Below are positions 9,601 to 16,454 of a stretch of DNA of 64,000 nucleotides, piece after piece. The notes beneath the pieces are model-generated. The model worked only from the letters and a program-made list of their open reading frames with translations. It did not search any database and was not told where the DNA came from. A program made the translations under genes and the position numbers. Source of the DNA: an uncultured Lachnospiraceae bacterium. Its GTDB lineage: Bacteria; Bacillota; Clostridia; Lachnospirales; Lachnospiraceae. Within the stretch, counting starts at the first letter, position 1. Each line of letters begins with the position of its first letter. The stretch is taken from NCBI GenBank assembly GCA_910577105.1, contig CAJTMB010000006.1:55912-119911 (forward strand). Reading direction: 5' to 3'.

Positions 9601-10133
9601 AAGCGGTTTCGGGTACTGCGCGGGGCAGCGCGGTGCACAGGGTCATGGAGCTTTTGGATTTTACGAAGGCATACGGCGCCGTCGATGATATAAAGGAAGA
9701 AATGGAGGCTTTCTGTAAAGAAGGCCGCCTGACGGAAGAATATAAAAACGCGGTAAACCCGTTAAAAATCCTGCAATTTTTACAGACTTCCTTAGCGGGC
9801 AGGATGAAGGAAGCGGCGAAATCGGGGAAGCTGTTTAAAGAGCAGCCTTTTGTCTACGGCATACGGGCAGACAGGCTTTCGTCAGGGGAAGAGAAATTTC
9901 CCGCAGAGGAAACCGTGCTGATTCAGGGAATCGTGGATGTCTTTTTTGAGGAAGAAGACGGCCTTGTGCTTTTAGACTACAAAACGGACGTGATAAAAGC
10001 GCCGGAAGAGCTTATCCGGCGTTACAAGGTACAGCTTGATTATTATGAAGAAGCGCTTACGAATATTACAGGGAAAAAGGTAAAGGAAAAGATTTTGTAC
10101 TCTTTTTATCTGGGAACGGAAGTAATAACCTAA
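6585..10133 (+). CDS. addA: ATP-dependent helicase/nuclease subunit A
   Basis: AddA is the UvrD/SF1 motor and nuclease subunit of the AddAB end-resection complex. The 1182-residue protein opens with TPEQKQVIE and Walker A AAAGSGKT (about 24-31). It has the SF1 Walker B segment LIDEYQDSN, the VGDVKQSIYKFR motif, the SIHKSKGLEFPV motif, a VALTRAKEKL motif, and near the C-terminus LLDYKTD of the RecB-like nuclease site. The start at 6585 follows an AGGAG site, whereas an ATG 39 bases earlier lacks support. Coupled translation with addB is implied by the overlap. A bidirectional terminator follows the gene. Confidence 0.97.
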   Translation: MAFTFTPEQKQVIELHDCNILVSAAAGSGKTAVLAERIVQMVCRKENPVDIDRLLIVTFTNAAASEMRERISQAILAKLNEDGENEHLQRQAALLHNAQITTIDSFCLFVLKNNFQDIGLDPGFRVADEGELELLKQDVLGELLEERFAEGSEAFYRCVEYFCPGGRESVLEEHLFHLYRYALSHPFPEEWLEQRKKDYHIDSAAGMEASPWGQYLLAHLRRMVSALCKDLETVKALCEEPDGPYMYGGIVEKEMEDMEKLAGLSSLSAFAQMLPAFTFGRLPSKKDDTVSPEKRERAKALREGVKDAVKKLGEGYFSMPFEAVIRRSGECEEPLCILVDLCLEFKRRLDSKKREKKLLDFSDMEHLALEILLDKGPDGSVHPSETALEYRDYFEEVLIDEYQDSNLVQEYLLSAVSGEADGDYNRFMVGDVKQSIYKFRLARPELFLEKYQTYSQKEGKLRRIDLHKNFRSRPEVIDTVNTIFSRIMTKELGGIVYDGAASLYPGAVYPENDGCESELLLFEKPPKESEWNARQAEALGIAARIRRLRQEFLVTDRETGRLRPVMYRDIVVLLRTNSGWDEDFKEVFAREGIPAHVAGRTGYFETKEIQDVLQFLRVLDNPLQDIPLFGVMKSVFGGFTDEETARIKASGGKEDGFLYDCLQSYVKEEQPEETLCEKCRNFLGQLEKYRRSTAYMSVSDLLRMLFEEYDYPAYTAALPAGGQRLANVEMLLVKAADFEKNSYHGLFHFVRYIEQLQKYNVDYGEAGTLDENADVVRIMSIHKSKGLEFPVAFVAGLSKKFNMQDTSQPLIVDVDMGIGLDYVNPNLRVKGKTLRKKVLATKIKLDNLAEELRVLYVALTRAKEKLIMTASVDDLEHLPTQEEMTYTRLAGASCFLDYILPTFVPTEKIGLADMALADLQTGLLEAGRLAKLTSRQMDVDEEKQTLLTERFAYRYPHKNLENLYTKTTVSELKKAAMEGTGEEPAREMFPQEEIIPYIPVFMREKEAVSGTARGSAVHRVMELLDFTKAYGAVDDIKEEMEAFCKEGRLTEEYKNAVNPLKILQFLQTSLAGRMKEAAKSGKLFKEQPFVYGIRADRLSSGEEKFPAEETVLIQGIVDVFFEEEDGLVLLDYKTDVIKAPEELIRRYKVQLDYYEEALTNITGKKVKEKILYSFYLGTEVIT

Positions 10134-10170
10134 GTGCAGTAAAATGCAAATGATGTTTTATCATTAAAGT

Positions 10171-10206
10171 AAAAGGCAGCCGCCCTAAGGGGTAACTGCC
10201 TTTTGT
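10171..10206. terminator. Bidirectional intrinsic terminator between addA and thiT
   Basis: AAAAGGCAG (10171-10179) pairs with CTGCCTTTT (10196-10204), with a further CCC/GGG pairing inside. The T-run on the plus strand ends addA; the A-run at the left arm gives a T-run on the minus strand for thiT, which ends 16 bases to the right. Confidence 0.85.
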
Positions 10207-10219
10207 TACATCTGATGAA

Positions 10220-10900
10220 TTAAGCCTGTTCCGCCGCCATTGCCTCCAGCCGCTTAAACATTTTGCCCACGGCGGGAATTTTTAACAGCACAATGGTAAT
10301 AATGCCTTCCAAAAGTATGTAACTGTAATTGTAAATGAAAGGATACAGCACAGTCAGGCTTTTGGGAAAATTATCCGGCATGTAATCCATCCAGTACAGG
10401 TATCCCCCGATGGTGTGGAAGAGGCCGCGCGAGGCGATGGCAAGAAAGTATGCAAGGATAAATCTGTCCTTTTTTTTGTAAAAGAAACCGGTAATGCCAA
10501 GGACGGTGAAGGCCAAAAAGTAATCACAGCAGACTTGCAGGGGACTTAACATGTAGGAGCTCCCTGACTGGAAAAATTGCAGGATACTGTATGCCGCAGC
10601 CGAAAGAAGTCCGGCCTTTATGCCGTAAAAATAACCGATGATACAGATGCAGAACATGGAAAATGCGGTTACGGAGCCGCCGTAGGGCATTTCAAACTTT
10701 ACATAGGAAAGTACAAACCCCAAGGCAAGGGCAACCCCGCAGAAAGCCAGCCTTTTTGTTGAAAAGCGGGTGTTTTTCTGTTTGCGGTTTATAACGATGG
10801 CGGAAAGAATGAGCGCCAGCAGCAAAACCGCAATCAATACATAGTAACCGACGGAGCCTAAAGAATAGTATCCGTCTTCCGATAAGATAAAATCTGACAT
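10220..10900 (-). CDS. thiT: Thiamine ECF-transporter substrate-binding (S) component ThiT
   Basis: This 226-residue, six-helix membrane protein matches the ThiT (YuaJ) family. The S component binds thiamine and works with the shared ECF energy module (EcfA, EcfA', EcfT), which is not encoded here. Supporting residues include the helix-1 segment LAFCGVALALGFVLSYVKF and the conserved GGSVTAFSMFCI and FYGIKAGLL segments. The start at 10900 (MSDFILSEDG) is set by a strong AAGGAGG site 7 bases upstream; an ATG 27 bases further up is unsupported. A TPP riboswitch precedes it on the same strand, which agrees with a thiamine role. Confidence 0.95.
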   Translation of the reverse strand: MSDFILSEDGYYSLGSVGYYVLIAVLLLALILSAIVINRKQKNTRFSTKRLAFCGVALALGFVLSYVKFEMPYGGSVTAFSMFCICIIGYFYGIKAGLLSAAAYSILQFFQSGSSYMLSPLQVCCDYFLAFTVLGITGFFYKKKDRFILAYFLAIASRGLFHTIGGYLYWMDYMPDNFPKSLTVLYPFIYNYSYILLEGIITIVLLKIPAVGKMFKRLEAMAAEQA

Positions 10901-10973
10901 AAAAAAATCCTCCTTGTTTGTCGGCAAAGAGGGACACAGTTTATAATCATAGCTGCATAAAATGCATATATGA

Positions 10974-11067
10974 TTACATGCTTCCTTACGCCGGTATTGT
11001 CCGGTTCAAGTCATGAGGGTTAGAATCCGAGGATTCAGTCTCAGCAATGTGCTCCCCTAGCAGGTAA
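10974..11067 (-). promoter_or_regulatory. TPP riboswitch (THI element) controlling thiT
   Basis: On the minus strand the aptamer reads CTAGGGGAGC, then GCTGAGA, then ACCCT, then GAAC, and ends CCGGCGTAAGGAAGC, matching the conserved TPP-aptamer blocks in order. P1 is formed by TTACCTGCT (11059-11067) and AGCATGTAA (10974-10982). Downstream, CCCTCTT can pair with the thiT ribosome site AAGGAGG, which suggests that thiamine pyrophosphate blocks translation. A TAATCAT/ATGATTA hairpin lies between them and could be part of the expression platform. Confidence 0.95.
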
Positions 11068-11091
11068 GTATTTGTGATTTGTTTCGTACCC

Positions 11092-11120
11092 ACTATAAGT
11101 TCTTTTAACCGGTTTGTCAA
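11092..11120 (-). promoter_or_regulatory. Sigma-A promoter of thiT
   Basis: On the minus strand TTGACA (11115-11120) is followed by a 17-base spacer and TATAGT (11092-11097), a near-consensus vegetative promoter that starts transcription just ahead of the TPP aptamer. Its -35 box overlaps the -35 box of the divergent methyltransferase promoter. Confidence 0.8.
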
Positions 11121-11142
11121 GGACTAAAATCTGTGTTACACT
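11114..11142 (+). promoter_or_regulatory. Sigma-A promoter of the methyltransferase gene
   Basis: TTGTCA (11114-11119), a 17-base spacer and TACACT (11137-11142) precede the gene at 11192. The -35 box shares five bases with the -35 box of the thiT promoter on the other strand, so the two promoters should exclude each other. Confidence 0.6.
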
Positions 11143-11191
11143 GTTTGTGTGTCATTTGACGACGGAATAGTAATGTAAACGGAGGCATTTA

Positions 11192-11980
11192 ATGGAATTA
11201 AACAAAGTAAATCAGGAAAATGCAGTACAGAAGCAATACAAGACGTCGGATAACCTGACCAGACGAATTTCCATTCATGAGAAATATTCCACCAATAAAC
11301 AGGGTTTTGGGAACTGGGTGCATTCCCACTATGATTTCGGGGAGGGCAGCAGGATACTGGAGCTCGGATGCGGGACGGGAGTCATGTGGAAGGGGAAGCT
11401 TCCCGGACAAGGTGAAAATCTTACGCTGGTTTTGTCGGATTTTTCCGAAAATATGGTTGCCGATGCGAAAGCGTTATTAGGGGAGCGGGACAATGTTTCT
11501 TACAGGGTGGTAAATATTGAGGATATTTCTTATCCGGACGAATCTTTTGACAGGATAATTGCCAATATGATGCTGTACCATGTGCCGGATTTGGACAGGG
11601 GACTTTCGGAAGTCAGGCGTGTGATGGCGCAGGACGGTTATTTTTACTGTGCTACATATGGGGAAAACGGGATTTTGCCTTTTATTGCCGGTCTGCTAAA
11701 GGAATATGGCGTGGCGGATACGACGAATAAAAATTTTACCCTGCAAAACGGCGGTGGGATTTTAGGCAGGCATTTTTCCGAGGTGAAGAAGTTTTTGTAC
11801 GAGGATTCTTTAGCCGTTACGGATGTTGAGGATTTGCTGGACTATGTGTATTCCTTAACCAATATGTCTTCTGTTGCACAAGTGGACAGGAGCGTGCTTA
11901 AGGAAGTTCTGGAAAGGGAAATGACGGACGGCGTACTGAAGGTGCCAAAGGAATACGGCATGTTTATTTGCAGGAAGTAA
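11192..11980 (+). CDS. Class I SAM-dependent methyltransferase
   Basis: A 262-residue Rossmann-fold methyltransferase. Motif I is ILELGCGTG (near residue 52), the acidic residue of motif II lies in VLSDFSENMV, and a motif IV-like segment is DRIIANMMLYHVPD, as in the Methyltransf_11/25 (UbiE-like) group. It transfers a methyl group from S-adenosylmethionine to an unknown, probably small-molecule, substrate. The ATG follows a GGAGG site. It is followed 24 bases later by a HAD-family gene, so the two are likely cotranscribed. Substrate and pathway cannot be inferred from neighbours. Confidence 0.85.
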   Translation: MELNKVNQENAVQKQYKTSDNLTRRISIHEKYSTNKQGFGNWVHSHYDFGEGSRILELGCGTGVMWKGKLPGQGENLTLVLSDFSENMVADAKALLGERDNVSYRVVNIEDISYPDESFDRIIANMMLYHVPDLDRGLSEVRRVMAQDGYFYCATYGENGILPFIAGLLKEYGVADTTNKNFTLQNGGGILGRHFSEVKKFLYEDSLAVTDVEDLLDYVYSLTNMSSVAQVDRSVLKEVLEREMTDGVLKVPKEYGMFICRK

Positions 11981-12004
11981 CAAATATGGTAAAAGGCGGC
12001 GTTT

Positions 12005-12730
12005 ATGTATCAGGATTATATTTTTGATTTGTACGGCACACTGGTGGATATCCGGACGGATGAGGAAAGAACTTCTTTGTGGAGAAAAACGGCGCGTTAC
12101 TTTTCTTTGCAGGGAGCGCCGTATGGTACGGCGGAAATAAAAAGAAGATTTGAGGAATTGGTTGACGAAAAGGAAAGACAGCTTGCGCTGCGCATGAATA
12201 TGCCGCGCCGGGATGTGGAAATTAAGCTGGAAGAGGTGTTTCGGAAGCTGTTTCGGGAGAAAGGCGTCAAGCCGTCAAAAAGGCAGGTGTTTGATGCCGG
12301 ACTGTTTTTCAGAAGCGAATCCCTTTGTTATATCAAACTGTTTCCGGGGGCAAAGAATTTGCTTGAGAGGCTTAAGGCTGCGAAAAAAGGCGTTTATCTG
12401 TTATCCAACGCCCAGCGCATCTTTACGGAGCCGGAAATGCGCATGCTTGGAATTTACGACTTGTTTGACGGCATCCTGTATTCCTCGGATGCCGGGGTAA
12501 AGAAACCGTCGCTTCTGTTTTTCGATGCGTTGTTTGGAAAATTCGGGCTGGATAAGCAGACGGCCGTAATGATTGGCAATGACTGGGCTGCGGATGTGGG
12601 AGGTGCCCATGCATTTGGCATGGAAAGCATGTATGTCCATACGAAGCAGTCCACTCCCCTTTTGGGACCGCTGCCGGAGGACTGCCGGAAGTTAAATTTG
12701 ATTGGGGAGGTTTTCCGGTTCGGGCAATAA
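12005..12730 (+). CDS. HAD-superfamily hydrolase with DxYGT motif
   Basis: A 241-residue HAD subfamily IA protein with an alpha-helical cap. Motif I is DLYGT (nucleophile D8), motif II is LLSNA, a conserved lysine lies in GVKKP, and motif IV is MIGNDWAADVGGA. The residue two after the nucleophile is Tyr, not the Asp that acts as general acid in most HAD phosphatases. DxYGT is typical of L-2-haloacid dehalogenase-like members, so phosphatase activity should not be assumed. It follows the methyltransferase by 24 bases and ends 38 bases before the MATE transporter start, in an apparent operon. Confidence 0.85.
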   Translation: MYQDYIFDLYGTLVDIRTDEERTSLWRKTARYFSLQGAPYGTAEIKRRFEELVDEKERQLALRMNMPRRDVEIKLEEVFRKLFREKGVKPSKRQVFDAGLFFRSESLCYIKLFPGAKNLLERLKAAKKGVYLLSNAQRIFTEPEMRMLGIYDLFDGILYSSDAGVKKPSLLFFDALFGKFGLDKQTAVMIGNDWAADVGGAHAFGMESMYVHTKQSTPLLGPLPEDCRKLNLIGEVFRFGQ

Positions 12731-12767
12731 TTGCCGGAGAAAAGGCGTAGGAAGGAGGCAGTACGTC

Positions 12768-14132
12768 TTGCGTATCATAAAAAAATGGCTTGAGGAAAAT
12801 AAAATTTTTTTGAAAAAGGCTTTTCTGGTGGCATGGCCTGCGGTGCTGGAATCTTTTTTTGTTGCGGTAGTGGGAATCGTGGATTCCATGATGGTCAGCA
12901 GGCTCGGCGAGTATGCGGTGGCGGCAGTGGGACTGACCACGCAGCCGAAGTTTATAGGCCTTGCCCTGTTTATTGCCATTAATGTGGCTGTTTCCGCCCT
13001 TTCCGCAAGAAGGCGCGGAGAAGGGGACAAGGAGGGCGCCGGAAAAATCCTGTTGACGGCGGTGCTTGTCACCGTGATTGCGGGAGTAATCATCAGCATT
13101 GTGTGTGTGGCGTTTGCCAATCCGATTATCCGTTTTGCAGGCTCTGAGAGCGATACCCATGACAGTGCGGTTCTGTATTTTCGAATTATTATGGGATGTA
13201 TGCTTTTTAATATCATTTCCCTTGTCATCAATGCTTTCCAGCGTGGCAGCGGCAACACCAAAATTGCCATGAAAACCAACCTGACATCCAATCTAATCAA
13301 TATCTTTTTTAATTATCTTTTGATAGAGGGGCATTTTGGTTTTCCGGCATGGGGCATTAAGGGCGCTGCCATTGCGACCGTCATCGGGACGGTGGCAGCC
13401 TGCGGCATGAGTATTGCTTCTTTGTTCCGTAAAGACAGTTTTGTCAACGCAGCCTTTCTTTTACAGAAAAAACTGCGTGCGGACATAGAGTCCCTGAAAC
13501 AGATTTTCAATCTTGCCTCCAATGTCTTTGTGGAACAGATTTTAATCAGAATAGGCTTTATGTCGGTTTCCATGATGGCGGCAAAGCTTGGCACAAGGGC
13601 CTTTGCAGCCCATCAGGTGGGGATAAACGTCATGTCCCTGTCTTTTTCTTTTGGGGATGGAATGCAGGTGGCGGCAGTGACGCTGATTGGACAGAGCCTT
13701 GGTCAGAAAAATGCGGAGTCTGCCAAAAGGTACGGTACCATCTGCCAGCGGATGGGAAATGCCGTATCCGTGGTGCTGTCCGTTTTGTACCTTGCGCTGG
13801 GCGAATGGTTTTTTAGCCTGTATTTTACGGAAAAGGATACCATAGGCATTGGCGTGGAAATCATGCGCGTGATGGTGCTGATTGTGCTGATGCAGGTGTC
13901 CCAGGTCATTTACATGGGCTGTCTCAGGGGCGCCGGGGACGTGCGTTTTACCACCATAGCTTCCACCATCAGCGTAACCTTTATCCGGCCGCTTGCTTCA
14001 TGGCTGTTTGCCTACGGCTTTCAAATGGGAGTCATCGGCATCTGGTTCGGAGTCGTATGCGACCAGTTTTGCAGGCTTGTCTTAACCAACTGGCGTTTTA
14101 AGTCCGGCAAATGGACGAAAATCAAAATATAA
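12768..14132 (+). CDS. MATE-family multidrug/toxin efflux transporter
   Basis: A 454-residue, twelve-helix MATE protein. Two similar six-helix halves are visible, with hallmark segments such as AWPAVLESFFVAVVGIVDSMMV near the N-terminus and GDGMQVAAVTLIGQSLGQ in the second half. These exporters use proton or sodium gradients to expel cationic drugs and metabolites. The start is assigned to TTG at 12768 because AAGGAGG lies 9 bases upstream and the first helix then follows normally; the ATG at 12702 would overlap the HAD gene and add a non-conserved 22 residues. It is followed 27 bases later by the HAD-CPBP fusion gene. Confidence 0.9.
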   Translation: MRIIKKWLEENKIFLKKAFLVAWPAVLESFFVAVVGIVDSMMVSRLGEYAVAAVGLTTQPKFIGLALFIAINVAVSALSARRRGEGDKEGAGKILLTAVLVTVIAGVIISIVCVAFANPIIRFAGSESDTHDSAVLYFRIIMGCMLFNIISLVINAFQRGSGNTKIAMKTNLTSNLINIFFNYLLIEGHFGFPAWGIKGAAIATVIGTVAACGMSIASLFRKDSFVNAAFLLQKKLRADIESLKQIFNLASNVFVEQILIRIGFMSVSMMAAKLGTRAFAAHQVGINVMSLSFSFGDGMQVAAVTLIGQSLGQKNAESAKRYGTICQRMGNAVSVVLSVLYLALGEWFFSLYFTEKDTIGIGVEIMRVMVLIVLMQVSQVIYMGCLRGAGDVRFTTIASTISVTFIRPLASWLFAYGFQMGVIGIWFGVVCDQFCRLVLTNWRFKSGKWTKIKI

Positions 14133-14159
14133 AATCTGCGGATGAAAGAAAGGACCACT

Positions 14160-15665
14160 ATGAAAGACTACATTTTATTTGATTTGGACGGCACACTGAC
14201 AGACCCTAAAGTGGGCATTACCACCTGTGTGCAGTATGCGCTTTCCGCTTTCGGCATTGAGGAAGAAACGGACAAGCTGACGACTTTTATCGGACCGCCG
14301 TTGAAAGAAAGTTTTATGGAATTTTACGGGTTTGATGAGAAACAAGCTGATGAAGCTGTGGAAAAGTACAGGGAGCGGTTTAAGGATACGGGCATATTTG
14401 AAAATTCCATTTACGGCGGGATACCGGAAATGCTTAGGAAATTAAAAGGCGCCCACAAAAAACTGGCGGTTGCCTCCAGCAAACCCACCGTTTATGTGGA
14501 ACGGATTCTCGAGCATTTTTCCATCCGCAAATATTTTGATGTGGTGGTGGGAAGTGAACTGGATGGCAGCAGGACGGATAAAGCGGAAGTAATACAGGAG
14601 GCCTTAAGGCTGATTGGCGGAAAAAAAGAAAATACGGTGATGGTCGGCGACAGGAAATTTGATGTGCAAGGCGCCAAAGCAATGGGCGTTACCAGTGTGG
14701 CTGTCACTTTCGGCTATGGAAGCATGGAAGAATTGAAGGAGGCGAAGGCAGACTATATTGTGAGGAGCGTAGGGGAACTGGAAAAACTGCTGCTTAGGGG
14801 AAGCGACAACAAGAAGGAAGAGCCGTTTTTTGTAAAGCTTTGGTTTATTGTGCTCCCGATGATTATTTTCTACCTGTTAAGGATGATGGGGTTGTCCATA
14901 GGAACCATTATTCTGTCTGCCCTTTCGGAGGTACTGCCCCGCGGAGTGGCGGAAAAGCTGGTGTACTGGAATGAAACGGGGGAGGTGCTGGAGGGAGCCA
15001 CAGGAAACGGTTCCGCTGTCATGACTGCCGTTGCTTTTCTTATTGCCGGTGTGGCAATGTGGTTCCTTTTTGCCAAAGAGGATGTGGGCAGGGCGGAAAA
15101 GGAAGTTCCCCTAAAACATGCCCGGCTGAAAAAGCCTTTTGCCTATGCCTGCATGACGGTATGTATTCTGGGCCTGACCCTTGGACTGAATTTTCTCTAT
15201 GAACTGGCAGGGATAACCGATATGTCCGCGGCTTATCAGGAAACCGCCCGGATGCAGTATGCGGCGGTGCTTCCGTTGGGACTGTTTGTCAACGGCCTGC
15301 TTATCCCGGTTGCGGAAGAACTGGTTTTTAGGGGTGTGGTTTACAACCGCTTGAAAAAGTACATGGCATATATTCCGGCGATACTGGTATCGGCGTTTCT
15401 GTTTGGCGTATATCACCAGAACCCGGTGCAGGGCAGCTATGCTTTCCTGATGGGATGCGTAATAGCCTATTTTTATGAAAGCTTCGGGCATTTTTATGTG
15501 CCTTTGACCGCCCACATATTGAGTAATGTGGCGGGATACCTGCTGACCGTGACGGGCGCTTTTGCGGTTATGCCCATAAACTGGTGGACATGTGCGGGAT
15601 TTTTGTTCATAGGCGCAGGGGCGCTTTGCTGGTGTGGCTCTATGAGGCATTCTTTGAAAGGGTGA
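14160..15665 (+). CDS. HAD phosphatase fused to a CPBP intramembrane protease
   Basis: 501 residues. The first ~215 form a phosphoglycolate phosphatase-like HAD domain: D8-x-D10-GT, then SSKPT, then GDRKFDVQGA. The rest is a polytopic membrane domain of the CPBP (CAAX protease/bacteriocin-processing, Abi) family with EExxxR at 386-391, FxxxH at 415-419 and HxxxN at 452-456, the residues of its glutamate-type active site. CPBP proteins cleave prenylated or membrane peptides, or give self-immunity to bacteriocins. The start at 14160 follows AAAGGA by 7 bases; the ATG 18 bases upstream is less well placed. Fusion of a soluble HAD enzyme to this protease is unusual; the reading frame continues through the junction without interruption. 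Confidence 0.88.
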   Translation: MKDYILFDLDGTLTDPKVGITTCVQYALSAFGIEEETDKLTTFIGPPLKESFMEFYGFDEKQADEAVEKYRERFKDTGIFENSIYGGIPEMLRKLKGAHKKLAVASSKPTVYVERILEHFSIRKYFDVVVGSELDGSRTDKAEVIQEALRLIGGKKENTVMVGDRKFDVQGAKAMGVTSVAVTFGYGSMEELKEAKADYIVRSVGELEKLLLRGSDNKKEEPFFVKLWFIVLPMIIFYLLRMMGLSIGTIILSALSEVLPRGVAEKLVYWNETGEVLEGATGNGSAVMTAVAFLIAGVAMWFLFAKEDVGRAEKEVPLKHARLKKPFAYACMTVCILGLTLGLNFLYELAGITDMSAAYQETARMQYAAVLPLGLFVNGLLIPVAEELVFRGVVYNRLKKYMAYIPAILVSAFLFGVYHQNPVQGSYAFLMGCVIAYFYESFGHFYVPLTAHILSNVAGYLLTVTGAFAVMPINWWTCAGFLFIGAGALCWCGSMRHSLKG

Positions 15666-15721
15666 TGATATTCTTATACCTTTAGTCAGAAGTATAGAAA
15701 GATTGTTTTTGAATATAATAT

Positions 15722-15752
15722 TGTAAAGCAAAATAAAGATAAGTGCTTTACA
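15722..15752. promoter_or_regulatory. Inverted repeat, candidate antitoxin operator
   Basis: TGTAAAGC (15722-15729) and GCTTTACA (15745-15752) are perfect 8-base arms separated by 15 bases, 45 bases upstream of the antitoxin start. Antitoxins of this family usually bind such dyads to repress their own operon. A TATAAT lies just upstream (about 15713-15718), but no good -35 box was found. Confidence 0.4.
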
Positions 15753-15797
15753 AATGAATATAAAAAGAATAAAATAAAATAAAAAGGAGTGATAATT

Positions 15798-16058
15798 ATG
15801 GCACAGGCAATGGTAAATTTCCGCATGGATGAGGATTTGAAAAAGAATATGGAAGAGATATGTAAAGATTTGGGCTTAAGCATGACAACGGCATTCACTA
15901 TATTTGCTAAAAAGATGACAAGAGAAAAACGGATTCCATTTGACGTGTCAGTGGACTCGTTTTATTCTGAAAGTAATATGTCATATCTGAAGAAAGTAGT
16001 AGGTGATATAGAATCGGGAAAGTCAGTTCTTGCAGAACACAAATTAATTGAGGAATAA
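15798..16058 (+). CDS. RelB/DinJ-family antitoxin
   Basis: An 86-residue protein with an N-terminal ribbon-helix-helix (MVNFRMDEDLKKNMEEICKDLGLSMTTAFTIFAKKM), the fold of RelB/DinJ antitoxins that bind DNA and a cognate RNase toxin. The C-terminal half (YLKKVVGDIESGKS) is the toxin-binding type. AAGGAG lies 9 bases before the ATG; an in-frame GTG 9 bases upstream overlaps the ribosome site and is not chosen. The gene is followed directly by a truncated YoeB-like toxin, so this antitoxin appears to be an orphan. Local AT content is higher than in the gltB region, which fits a transferred module. Confidence 0.9.
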   Translation: MAQAMVNFRMDEDLKKNMEEICKDLGLSMTTAFTIFAKKMTREKRIPFDVSVDSFYSESNMSYLKKVVGDIESGKSVLAEHKLIEE

Positions 16059-16231
16059 TAAAGGATATACAAAGGAACTGCTACGAAGGCATTGGAAAAC
16101 CAGAACCGTTGAAAAATGATTTCAGTGGTTGGTGGAGTCGGCGCGTTGATGAAACGAACCGTATTGTATACAAGGAAATAGAGGGAGCGATTGTCATTGC
16201 ATCATGTAAAGGCCATTATGATAATTTGTAA
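16052..16231 (+). pseudogene. N-terminally truncated YoeB/Txe-type toxin remnant
   Basis: In the +2 frame relative to the antitoxin, codons from 16052 to the TAA at 16229-16231 encode KDIQRN, then EGIGKPEPLKNDFSGWWSRR, then a VDETNRIVYK segment and ASCKGHYDN. These match the middle and C-terminal parts of the YoeB mRNA interferase, including the conserved Arg and the terminal His. The first ~30 residues of the family are missing, there is no start codon in the frame, and a TGA precedes it. The reading frame joins the antitoxin stop region, so a deletion probably removed the toxin start. The product is unlikely to be made. Confidence 0.85.
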
Positions 16232-16309
16232 TTCTGTATAATTGAATATAATATAGAAAAAATAATAAAAATTCACAAAAATTATCACTCAATTTTTTCA
16301 CAATCCCAA

Positions 16310-16332
16310 AATTGTCAGATAGTCAGACAATT
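16310..16332. promoter_or_regulatory. Dyad upstream of the gltB promoter
   Basis: AATTGTC (16310-16316) and GACAATT (16326-16332) form a perfect 7-base dyad with a 9-base centre, ending 15 bases before the -35 box. The position suits an activator, for example a LysR-type regulator such as those that control glutamate synthase in other Firmicutes. The regulator is not in this window. Confidence 0.5.
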
Positions 16333-16347
16333 CAGTGAAAAAAACTA

Positions 16348-16376
16348 TTTACAAGAATGTAAGAAAGGTGTATAGT
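16348..16376 (+). promoter_or_regulatory. Promoter of gltBD
   Basis: TTTACA (16348-16353), a 17-base spacer and TATAGT (16371-16376) form a good vegetative promoter. The predicted transcript would start near 16383, almost exactly at the foot of a terminator-like hairpin. Confidence 0.7.
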
Positions 16377-16384
16377 AACGTCAT

Positions 16385-16429
16385 AAGTCGCAAAGGAGCG
16401 AACCTGTTAAGGCTCCTTGCGACTTTTTT
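16385..16429 (+). terminator. Terminator-like hairpin in the gltB leader (possible attenuator)
   Basis: AAGTCGCAA (16385-16393) pairs with TTGCGACTT (16417-16425) and GGAGC (16395-16399) with GCTCC (16412-16416), with one bulged A, followed by a T-run to 16429. It looks like an intrinsic terminator, but it lies between the promoter and gltB, 25 bases before the gene. Transcription must read through it or the stem must be prevented from forming, so it may act as an attenuator or protect the mRNA 5' end. Confidence 0.7.
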
Positions 16430-16454
16430 GTGTTGTAAAAGAAAGGAGTCGCCC

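Noticed and set aside
16335..16454. Upstream extension of gltB from the in-frame GTG
   Set aside because: It would translate through the leader hairpin and put 40 extra residues before the usual propeptide; the ATG at 16455 has a good ribosome site.
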